Assembly: GCA_023229465.1 (NCBI GenBank) | Contig: JALNZE010000007.1 | Location: 85,835-149,834, forward strand | Length of the DNA stretch: 64,000 nucleotides | Reading direction: 5' to 3' | Source of the DNA: Chitinophagaceae bacterium | Lineage (GTDB): Bacteria > Bacteroidota > Bacteroidia > Chitinophagales > Chitinophagaceae | Part shown: positions 46,389-53,347 of the stretch, piece by piece | Layout of the letters: every line of letters begins with the position of its first letter | Position numbering within the stretch: the first letter of the stretch is position 1 | Notes under the pieces: model-generated | The model's input: only the letters and a program-made list of their open reading frames with translations | What the model was told of the DNA's origin: nothing | Databases searched by the model: none | Translations under genes and position numbers: made by a program

Positions 46389-46928
46389 GTGACAGACGAA
46401 TATGAACTCATAAAAGGCTGTATTAGTAAGGATGCACGCTGTCAGCGCATACTTTTTGATAAGTATGCGGGTAAAATGATGAGTGTATGCCTGCGTTATG
46501 CTAATGATTCCATGGAGGCGGAAGACATGATCCAGGATGCCTTTATTAAGGTTTATCAATATATAGGTCAGTTTAAGTTTGAGGGCGCGTTTGAAGGATG
46601 GATAAGGCGGATTGTGGTAAATACGGCCATCAGGTACCTTGAAAAGAAAAAAATTCGTTTCCATGATATTGATGATAATAGCCTGAATACCCCGAAAATA
46701 GAGGCTCAGGCATACACACACCTGGGAGAGGATGATCTGATGAAACTGATCAATCGATTGCCGGATGGCTATCGTTTGGTTTTTAACCTGAATGTGATTG
46801 AAGGCTATAGCCATGAGGAAATAGCCGGTATGCTGAATATCCAGGCAGGTACCAGCCGCAGCCAGTTAGTAAAGGCAAGAAAAATGCTGCAACACCAAAT
46901 TTTACAATTGCAAAAAATTGCTGTATAG
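46389..46928 (+). CDS. ECF RNA polymerase sigma factor
   Basis: Extracytoplasmic-function sigma factor (sigma-70 group 4). Region 2 is RYANDSMEAEDMIQDAFIKVYQ with the -10-recognising helix and the polar segment FEGWIRRIVVNTAIRYLEKKK. Region 4 is YRLVFNLNVIEGYSHEEIAGML, an HTH with the -35-recognising helix AGTSRSQLVKARKML. Length 179. GTG start at 46389. The membrane protein gene begins 1 base after its stop codon, and a lipoprotein follows, giving a sigma/anti-sigma-like operon. Signal and regulon are unknown. Confidence 0.93.
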   Translation: MTDEYELIKGCISKDARCQRILFDKYAGKMMSVCLRYANDSMEAEDMIQDAFIKVYQYIGQFKFEGAFEGWIRRIVVNTAIRYLEKKKIRFHDIDDNSLNTPKIEAQAYTHLGEDDLMKLINRLPDGYRLVFNLNVIEGYSHEEIAGMLNIQAGTSRSQLVKARKMLQHQILQLQKIAV

Positions 46929-46929
46929 A

Positions 46930-48534
46930 ATGACCGATACCCATTTTGATGATTACTTCAATGATAAACTCAGGGACTATGAAGCCCCTGTGCCCAATGG
47001 TGTATGGGATAAGTTGAAGAATGCTCAATTTGACCGGTTTATCGGCGATTCATTCAAAAACCATATTGCACCGGTGCCCGGTGGCCTTTATAATAAAATA
47101 ACAGATAGCCAGTTTGATGCCTTTATTGGAAACAAACTGTTTGATCAAACAGCCCCGGTTCCTGCAGGGCTTTGGGACAAAGTAACCGATGGTCAGTTTG
47201 ACCAGTTTATTGCCGGTAAACTCCATGATCATGCTGCACCCCTACCGGAAGGACTTTGGGAAAAAGTAAACCCTGATAAAGAGAACGACAGAAAACCTGT
47301 CTTTATCCTTTTCCGGTATCGCGCTGCGGCATTGCTGATTCTTGCGCTCCTTTTAGGAGGTTCCCTGGGTGGTTATTTATTTCTGAGAAACGGCAAAGAG
47401 GCCGGTACCCATACCAGGGAAGCGCTGATTCAACCGTTGCCTGTTAGCAAAGAACCAACTGGTAAAGCAACGGCTTCATCCGGCAGTAAAGAAAATACAA
47501 CTACCGAATCCGTTACAGAAACCAATGAGAAAAAAGACGTGTCTGTAACAGCTTTGAAACAGGCTGTCACTAAACCAGGTATTCACGACAATCAATCCAA
47601 TGAGCTGCTAGCAGAACAACCCAATATGGCAGAAAGTAATTTTGAATGGATAGAACCTTATCATAGTAGTCTCCTTACGGCTGTAACCATTCCTTTCATG
47701 ATGGGAAGAAACAGCGGGATGCAGGACTTATCAGACAAAAAATTATCCACCCTCAATCATACCAACCAGTTTAAAAATGTAATCATCTGTCCCTCCGATC
47801 AGAAAAACAGCAATACCGATTGGTTCCTGGAAGCATATACCTCTCCGGATATCGCGTTTAAATCTGTTACCAATAATACTGCCTCACAACAATACCTGCT
47901 AACCAAAGACAGCAGTGAAAGTATGCAGGCAGGGTATTCCGCGGGACTAAGACTCGTAAAACCCATTACTGAAAATGTATTATTGAAAGCGGGCCTGAAT
48001 TATTCGCAGATAAACCAGAAATATGTGTACCGAACCGAAAATGAGGTGAAGACTACTACTGTTATTACGGTAAGAACCATCATCAGGGCGCCTGGTGATA
48101 CCGTTATCGTTAATGACACCAGTACCGTGCAACAAATTGGTTTTAAAAATAATACAGTGTATAACCGTTACCGGAGTTTTGATATACCGGTAACTATAGG
48201 CTACCAGTTTGGTAATGAAGATTTAAAAATCGGGATCAATGCAGGGGTTGTATTTAATGTGTCCTCCTGGTACCAGGGTGTAATATTAGATAGTACCCTG
48301 GCAACAGTTGTCCTTACTAAAAGTGGTAATGGCGTGTATAGGACGAACCTGGGACTTGGTTTGTATGCCGGAGTTAGTGTGGTAAAACGATTGAGTGATG
48401 ATTTGCACATTTTCGTTGAACCGCATCTTAGGTATAACCTGTCTAATATGACAAGCCCGGGATCAGCTTATCATCAGAAATTTAGTATTGGAGGTTTATC
48501 CCTTGGTGTAAGACTCAATTTAAACAGGAAATAG
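46930..48534 (+). CDS. Membrane protein with four 28-residue repeats and barrel-like C-terminus
   Basis: Not a known family, but placed like an anti-sigma factor. Residues 5-116 are four tandem copies of a 28-residue unit with core FDxFIGxKLxDxxAPVPxGLWDKV; then a membrane helix (about 131-153), a low-complexity linker, and a C-terminal region (about 300-534) with alternating strands like a small outer-membrane barrel (YSAGLRLVKPITENVLLKAGL ... LSLGVRLNLNRK). The cytoplasmic repeats might bind the sigma factor. The combination of an inner-membrane helix with a barrel is topologically odd. Start ATG at 46930, 1 base after the sigma stop. Confidence 0.75.
   Translation: MTDTHFDDYFNDKLRDYEAPVPNGVWDKLKNAQFDRFIGDSFKNHIAPVPGGLYNKITDSQFDAFIGNKLFDQTAPVPAGLWDKVTDGQFDQFIAGKLHDHAAPLPEGLWEKVNPDKENDRKPVFILFRYRAAALLILALLLGGSLGGYLFLRNGKEAGTHTREALIQPLPVSKEPTGKATASSGSKENTTTESVTETNEKKDVSVTALKQAVTKPGIHDNQSNELLAEQPNMAESNFEWIEPYHSSLLTAVTIPFMMGRNSGMQDLSDKKLSTLNHTNQFKNVIICPSDQKNSNTDWFLEAYTSPDIAFKSVTNNTASQQYLLTKDSSESMQAGYSAGLRLVKPITENVLLKAGLNYSQINQKYVYRTENEVKTTTVITVRTIIRAPGDTVIVNDTSTVQQIGFKNNTVYNRYRSFDIPVTIGYQFGNEDLKIGINAGVVFNVSSWYQGVILDSTLATVVLTKSGNGVYRTNLGLGLYAGVSVVKRLSDDLHIFVEPHLRYNLSNMTSPGSAYHQKFSIGGLSLGVRLNLNRK
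46942..47277 (+). repeat. Four 84-base (28-residue) coding repeats
   Basis: Residues 5-32, 33-60, 61-88 and 89-116 of the anti-sigma-like protein share the pattern FD..I/F...L.D..APVP.G.WDK at constant 28-residue spacing. DNA identity is partly lost, so the duplication is old. Confidence 0.85.
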
Positions 48535-48594
48535 CAGGCAGCAAGAAAACAGGAATCAGTATCTACTAAGTGTTGGTTTTATTGAAAATAAATT

Positions 48595-49617
48595 ATGAAA
48601 AAGATTGTATTCATTATGGGTTGTTTAGGGCTGCTGTTAGTAGCGGCATGCAATAAAGAAGTGTCTGAAAACTTCAACCTGTATACGAGCCATCCTTTGA
48701 ATGATACTATTTGGGCAAAAAATGACAATATCATTTATTCAGTACACAATTTATTTAACAACCTGACCCCGGATATGATTGAAGATACTTTTGATGTGGG
48801 TTCAGGAAAGTCATTACGTTTTGGCGATAGTCTTGAAATCTCATTCGAAGCGGGATCCTGTGTAGATGGCAGGTCGCCGGGTAGTAGGGCACAGGGTATT
48901 GCCGAACTTCAATTATTACCCCTGAAAAGAAAGGGGGATTTTATCAGACTATTCAGATCAACCGTTGCAGGAAACGGAAGCCTGCTTGAGACAGGTGGCG
49001 GATATTTTATCAGGATACTTAAGGATGATAAAGAGTTATCACTTGCCGGTAATGCCACATTTAAACTCAGGTTCAATGATGTAGATACGGCCGCCAAATT
49101 AAATATGCAGCTTTTTTATGGCAAAGAAGATTTCCCGGTTCCGGTTGAAAGCATTGACCGCACTTTTTTCTGGATACGTGATTTTGATACAACACCTCTT
49201 AAAACCTGGGAAAAAAACAGCAATAATCCCTTAATTCCCTCATACAGTGGCTATGAGATGATTTCTAAAAATATCAGGTGGGTGATGGCAGGACGGTATG
49301 CAGACAGTACACAACCCAAAACAAAACTAACAGCCATTCTTTCACCCAATTTTACCAATAAGAATACGGCGGTATTCGCTGTATTTACCAATCAGAAAAC
49401 AGTGGTAAACCTGGGCGCTGATTATGCTTCCCGTTCATTTTTCGCGAATAATATCCCATTAAACAGCGCCATCAAACTGGTTTCACTTTCGAAGATTGCC
49501 GGTAATTTTTACCTCGGAGAAACAACTATTTCCAGTGTAGCAAAGGTTACCAGTTATAAAATTGTACCCGCCAAAACCAGTCTGAAAGATATCCTAAGCT
49601 ATTTGAATAAGTTATAA
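48595..49617 (+). CDS. Lipoprotein of unknown function
   Basis: Envelope lipoprotein, third gene of the sigma operon. Signal sequence MKKIVFIMGCLGLLLVAACNKE contains a clear VAAC lipobox. The rest is soluble and beta-rich, with no catalytic motif that I recognise. A hypothesis is that it senses or acts on the envelope for the sigma system; nothing in the sequence proves this. Length 340. It starts 60 bases after the membrane protein. Confidence 0.7.
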   Translation: MKKIVFIMGCLGLLLVAACNKEVSENFNLYTSHPLNDTIWAKNDNIIYSVHNLFNNLTPDMIEDTFDVGSGKSLRFGDSLEISFEAGSCVDGRSPGSRAQGIAELQLLPLKRKGDFIRLFRSTVAGNGSLLETGGGYFIRILKDDKELSLAGNATFKLRFNDVDTAAKLNMQLFYGKEDFPVPVESIDRTFFWIRDFDTTPLKTWEKNSNNPLIPSYSGYEMISKNIRWVMAGRYADSTQPKTKLTAILSPNFTNKNTAVFAVFTNQKTVVNLGADYASRSFFANNIPLNSAIKLVSLSKIAGNFYLGETTISSVAKVTSYKIVPAKTSLKDILSYLNKL

Positions 49618-49685
49618 AAAAAGTTCAAAGTTGAACATTCATACCGGGGGGTATGCAGCTCAAGGGTTGTCTTGTATGGCAGCCC

Positions 49686-50606
49686 TTACTTTTTAAAGTC
49701 AAACAGTGTAGCGGTAAACAAGGCACGTTCGCGTTTTTTAAAAATCACATCCCAATTGCCTTTATAGCGGAGAATTTTAGGAACGGAGAGTTCATTAAAC
49801 TTAGTCATTTCCACTTCCATACTTACATCAAAATCATATACCCCGGCTTTATAACTGAGTGAATAATTGCGGGCCTGCACTTCCAGTGTTTTCATATCAA
49901 ACCAGGTAACCATCTGGTCAACCACCACTTTGTCGCTCTTTTCAGATTCAACTTTGGGTATGATAGAAAATACATAACTAAGCGCCCCATGAAACTCTAC
50001 CACATCCAGTTTATACTCATATAGCTTGTGTGCGGTTTCATCGTATAGATCCAGTTTATCGCCAATGAAAGGAATACCCGAAATTTTTTTACCCGGATTA
50101 AAAAACAACATCTTTAATTGTTCCTTATGTTTATCCATTCCTTTTTTATTGCTGACAGTTAAATTCCTCCCCTGTACTATATTATTTTCACCACAGATAG
50201 TGCCCTTGGTAAAAAAGAGTCCGGCATACAATTCGGGTGTCATATAATTATAGCGGCTTTTCGAATCATAAAAATCACCGGTTACTGTTTCTTCCAGTAT
50301 ATCCATCGTTCTGCAATCCCCGTTGTGGTTCTGGCGTGTTTTACTGAAGAGAGATGCATTAACAGCGCCCTTCTTATCCATCATTTTAATATCATTATAC
50401 GAAGTAAACCCTAATACCCGCAGGTTACGGAATGCTTTGTAAAACGTAGTGTCTTCTTTAATTCTGGCCAGTACGGCACGGTAATCAAAATTATTTCTAA
50501 CCACCACTTCAGATAAGGTAAAGCGATGCTCATCAACTACAACAGCGGTATCCTGTGCAAAAGACCGGATCGTAATTAAACAAAATAGTAGCAGGCAGTA
50601 TCGCAT
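49686..50606 (-). CDS. Exported protein, conserved hypothetical
   Basis: Secreted or envelope protein of unknown function. Signal peptide MRYCLLLFCLITIRSFAQ; the mature part has SEVVVRNNFDYRAVLARIKEDT and YNYMTPELYAGLFFTKGTICGEN, which I associate with unstudied Bacteroidota envelope proteins but cannot name. It starts where def ends (overlap of 1 base, TAATG), so it shares the def transcript. Length 306. Confidence 0.65.
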   Translation of the reverse strand: MRYCLLLFCLITIRSFAQDTAVVVDEHRFTLSEVVVRNNFDYRAVLARIKEDTTFYKAFRNLRVLGFTSYNDIKMMDKKGAVNASLFSKTRQNHNGDCRTMDILEETVTGDFYDSKSRYNYMTPELYAGLFFTKGTICGENNIVQGRNLTVSNKKGMDKHKEQLKMLFFNPGKKISGIPFIGDKLDLYDETAHKLYEYKLDVVEFHGALSYVFSIIPKVESEKSDKVVVDQMVTWFDMKTLEVQARNYSLSYKAGVYDFDVSMEVEMTKFNELSVPKILRYKGNWDVIFKKRERALFTATLFDFKK

Positions 50607-51184
50607 TATTTTGGAAATATCATTTTGTAATCCACTTTCACTTTCCCCTTGCTGATATCTTTCAGTTTACCCTGCAACAATTTTTTTCGAAGGGGTTTAA
50701 GGTAATCAATGAACAGTTTACCTTCAATATGGTCATATTCATGCAAAAGTACCCTGGCAGAAATACCATTCAATGTTTCAGTATGCGGTTGAAAATTTTC
50801 GTCCATATACGCAACCGTAACTGACCCGGCCCGGTATACATCTTCCCTGATTTTGGGGATGCTCAGGCATCCTTCATTGTAGGCCCACTCCTCACCTGCC
50901 AGGGTTTGGACATGCGCATTAATAAATACTTTTTTTATGCCGGGGGCATCAGGATACAGGTCTTTTTCATCGTCTTCCAGGTTTTCGAATATCTGTAAAC
51001 TATCCATCACAAACAGGCGGATATCTTTATTGATCTGCGGTGCAGCCAAACCTACGCCATTGCTGGCATACATGGTTTCCCACATATCATCTATTATTAC
51101 GGACAATCCGGGATAGTTCATAGTGATATCCTGGCAAACTTTACGCAAAACGGGGGCTCCATAAGCCACAATGGGAAATATCAT
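50606..51184 (-). CDS. def: Peptide deformylase
   Basis: Removes the N-formyl group from new proteins. The three family motifs are present: GVGLAAPQI, EGCLSIP and LLHEYDHIEGKLFID (HExxH metal site). I use the ATG at 51184 (MIFPIVAYG, 192 residues) because family members begin near this motif; the frame extends 20 codons further to 51244. Cytoplasmic. Next to ruvX and the exported protein on the same strand. Confidence 0.96.
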   Translation of the reverse strand: MIFPIVAYGAPVLRKVCQDITMNYPGLSVIIDDMWETMYASNGVGLAAPQINKDIRLFVMDSLQIFENLEDDEKDLYPDAPGIKKVFINAHVQTLAGEEWAYNEGCLSIPKIREDVYRAGSVTVAYMDENFQPHTETLNGISARVLLHEYDHIEGKLFIDYLKPLRKKLLQGKLKDISKGKVKVDYKMIFPK

Positions 51185-51263
51185 GTATACACGCTTATTT
51201 TGATGAAACGCTGCAAAAATACCGGAAAACGGGCAACTGCCCAACGGTAACGCTAATTGATAC

Positions 51264-51290
51264 TTCTCTGCGCTATCTCCGCGGAGAAAT
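51264..51290. repeat. TTCTCTGCG...CGCGGAGAAA dispersed sequence
   Basis: TTCTCTGCGCTATCTCCGCGGAGAAA lies between the def and ruvX genes. It resembles a dispersed sequence seen between genes of other Bacteroidota and forms CTCCGCGGAG, a palindrome. The resemblance is from memory, not searched. Confidence 0.4.
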
Positions 51291-51292
51291 TT

Positions 51293-51706
51293 TCAGGAGA
51301 TATATTGAAGGTATTCCTGTAGCATAATGGTGGCTGCGATCTGGTCGGTATTGCCTTTTATCCGGCGGTCTTTTTTCTTCATACCCATTTCGATCATGGC
51401 ACGGGAAGCCATTTTAGAGGTAAAACGTTCATCAACGGTTTTGATGGGGATAGCGGGAAATTCTTTGGCTAATTTAATAATGGCCGCTTTTACCAATGGC
51501 GTAGCATGGGTGGCAGTATCATCCAGGTTCAAGGGTTCTCCAATTAAAATAAGTTCAACCGATTCCTGTGCAAAGTATTTTTTGAGAAATGGAATGAGCT
51601 CTTTGGTTTCAACAGTAGTTAGGGCAGTAGCAATAATCTGCAAAGGATCTGTTACAGCCAGACCGGTTCTTTTACCACCATAATCAATGCAGAGTATTCG
51701 GGACAT
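51293..51706 (-). CDS. ruvX: Putative pre-16S rRNA nuclease / Holliday junction resolvase YqgF
   Basis: RNase H-like nuclease of the YqgF/RuvX family. Metal-binding acidic residues are visible: CIDYGGKRTGLAV (Asp near residue 7), LILIGEPLNLDD (Glu) and VDERFTSKMASRAM. Length 137 is normal. Its role in 16S rRNA 5'-end processing is known for the family. It lies between the UbiA-type gene and def on the minus strand. Confidence 0.95.
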   Translation of the reverse strand: MSRILCIDYGGKRTGLAVTDPLQIIATALTTVETKELIPFLKKYFAQESVELILIGEPLNLDDTATHATPLVKAAIIKLAKEFPAIPIKTVDERFTSKMASRAMIEMGMKKKDRRIKGNTDQIAATIMLQEYLQYIS

Positions 51707-51719
51707 GGGAGGGGGGGGT

Positions 51720-51742
51720 GAAGTTAGGAGTTGGGGGTTAGT
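51720..51742. repeat. TTAGGAG heptamer repeat (complement of CTCCTAA)
   Basis: AGTTAGGAGTTGGGGGTTAG at the 3' end of the UbiA-type gene. It is the reverse complement of the CTCCTAA family. Confidence 0.65.
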
Positions 51743-52649
51743 TTAGAAAGATATCTGTAATGACGAAGATACCAAATACTACACTGGCAATGCCATTGGC
51801 TGTCATGAAAGCTATGTTTACTTTGCTGAGGTCGTTTGGTTTTACAATGGAATGTTGGTAAAATAACATACCAACAAATACAGCAATGCCTGACCAGTAC
51901 AACCAATGAAACGACCCGTATATACCTGCAGTAACCACGCAAACCGCACAGATTACATGCAATATTTCAGAAATACGTAATGCTTTTGATTTACCTAATA
52001 CTGAAGGAATGGAATATAATTGTTGTGACTGATCAAATTCAATATCCTGCAATGCATAAATAATATCGAACCCACTCACCCAGAAAATGACAGCCAGGGA
52101 AAAAAGAATGGGCAACACATCAAACCTTCCTGTAACTGCAAGATAGGCGCCTATTGGGGCAAGTGACAATCCCAATCCTAATACCAGGTGGCATAATGGA
52201 GTGAACCGTTTAGTAAAACTATAAAACAGAATCACAAACAAAGCAACCGGTGAAAGATAAAAACAAATCGAATTAATAAAATAGGTTGCGGTAATGAACA
52301 ACACAGCATTCAAAATCACAAACCGTAAAGCGCTATTGGCAGAAATGAGGCCCGCGGGAATTTCACGAATGGCGGTACGGGGGTTCCCGGCATCAAAACT
52401 TCTGTCCAGGTAACGGTTAAAAGCCATGGCAGCGCTGCGTGCCGTGAGCATACAAATAAATACCCATACAAATTTCATTACCAGGTCTGGCGAAGGATAG
52501 GCATACCCCGAAAAAGTGGTACCAGCTTGATTATTTTGCGAATCATGTATCTGCCTCACTGCCAAAAAAAAACCAATCATTGCAAAAGGCATAGCAAAAA
52601 TGGTATGCGAAAACTTTACCAAACTCAGATATTTCTTAAAAGCCACCAT
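51738..52649 (-). CDS. UbiA family prenyltransferase
   Basis: Integral membrane prenyltransferase that attaches a polyprenyl chain to an aromatic ring, for menaquinone in Bacteroidota. It has eight to nine helices with both Asp-rich motifs: NRYLDRSFDAGNPRT (first) and DIIYALQDIEFDQSQQLYSIPS (second). Length 303. The exact acceptor (4-hydroxybenzoate, DHNA or futalosine-route product) cannot be told from the sequence. It follows the SpoU methyltransferase gene on the same strand. Confidence 0.88.
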   Translation of the reverse strand: MVAFKKYLSLVKFSHTIFAMPFAMIGFFLAVRQIHDSQNNQAGTTFSGYAYPSPDLVMKFVWVFICMLTARSAAMAFNRYLDRSFDAGNPRTAIREIPAGLISANSALRFVILNAVLFITATYFINSICFYLSPVALFVILFYSFTKRFTPLCHLVLGLGLSLAPIGAYLAVTGRFDVLPILFSLAVIFWVSGFDIIYALQDIEFDQSQQLYSIPSVLGKSKALRISEILHVICAVCVVTAGIYGSFHWLYWSGIAVFVGMLFYQHSIVKPNDLSKVNIAFMTANGIASVVFGIFVITDIFLN

Positions 52650-52674
52650 ACTATCCTTTTAAATTTTAACTTTT

Positions 52675-52700
52675 GACTACTAACTCCTAACTCCTAACTT
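52675..52700. repeat. CTCCTAA repeat forming the end of a gene
   Basis: ACTACTAACTCCTAACTCCTAACTT. On the minus strand it encodes the C-terminal KLGVRS and the stop codon of the SpoU methyltransferase. Confidence 0.85.
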
Positions 52701-53216
52701 CCCCCTCACCATCTCCCACAACACAATTCCCGCGGCTACTGAAATATTCAGTGAATGTTTCATACCCAGTTGCGGAATTTCAATGCACCCATCACATAGT
52801 TTCAAGACTTCCGCATCAACCCCTTCCACTTCATTACCAAAAACAATGGCAATTTTCGAATTTGTTTCGGCAAATTTTTCCAGTGAGATACTGCCTTCTG
52901 CCTGTTCTATGGCAAACAGCTTATAGCCACGTTCCTTCAGCGAAAGAACGGCTGCTAAGGTAGTAGGGAAATATAACCAATCAACTGTTTCTGTGGCGCC
53001 CAAAGCCGTTTTATGAATATCCCGGTGTGGCGGTTGTGGCGTATAGCCGCATAAACAGATGCCCTCCAACAGGAAAGCATCGGCCGTTCTGAATACACTA
53101 CCTACATTGTGCATGCTTCGAATATTATCCAATACAATCAGAACTGGATTCTTGGGGGCCTGCTTAAATTCGTCTACCGACATACGCCCCAACTCATCCA
53201 TGCTTAATTTTCGCAT
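52680..53216 (-). CDS. TrmH/SpoU family RNA methyltransferase
   Basis: SPOUT-type ribose methyltransferase of the short (TrmH/TrmL-like) group, 178 residues. Motifs: VLDNIRSMHNVGSVFRTADAF (motif 1), AIVFGNEVEGV (motif 2) and LGMKHSLNISVAAGIVLWEM (motif 3). The modified nucleotide cannot be assigned; a tRNA 2'-O-methylation is likely. The last six codons (KLGVRS) plus the stop are made of the CTCCTAA repeat, so the original C-terminus was probably different. Precedes the UbiA gene on the strand. Confidence 0.88.
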   Translation of the reverse strand: MRKLSMDELGRMSVDEFKQAPKNPVLIVLDNIRSMHNVGSVFRTADAFLLEGICLCGYTPQPPHRDIHKTALGATETVDWLYFPTTLAAVLSLKERGYKLFAIEQAEGSISLEKFAETNSKIAIVFGNEVEGVDAEVLKLCDGCIEIPQLGMKHSLNISVAAGIVLWEMVRGKLGVRS

Positions 53217-53261
53217 CCTGCAAAGTTACCTGAAAAGTTAAAAACAACCAGCCCCCTCAGA

Positions 53262-53287
53262 CTCCCGACTCCTAACTCCTAACTTTC
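53262..53287. repeat. CTCCTAA heptamer repeat
   Basis: GACTCCCGACTCCTAACTCCTAACTT between the SpoU and mutS starts, in the same family as the tracts at 8278 and 52675. Confidence 0.8.
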
Positions 53288-53333
53288 TTATCCACATCCC
53301 ACAATTCCCTACCCTCCACACTCAGGGCATCAT

Positions 53334-53341
53334 TATATTTG
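53334..53341 (+). promoter_or_regulatory. Candidate mutS promoter (-7 element)
   Basis: TATATTTG, an exact TAnnTTTG match, ends 6 bases before the mutS ATG at 53348. No TTTG box is seen at the usual distance. Confidence 0.4.
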
Positions 53342-53347
53342 TTGCCC

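Noticed and set aside
46371..46814. 147-codon frame antisense to the ECF sigma gene
   Set aside because: Shadow of the sigma factor; the sigma reading has strong family motifs, the antisense none.
49623..49655. Two small inverted repeats (GTTCAA-AG-TTGAAC and CATACC-GGGG-GGTATG) between convergent genes
   Set aside because: No U-run on either strand, so not called as terminators; no other function visible.
53288..53296. Perfect DnaA box TTATCCACA as an origin of replication
   Set aside because: Single box, no cluster, no AT-rich unwinding region and no dnaA/dnaN nearby.
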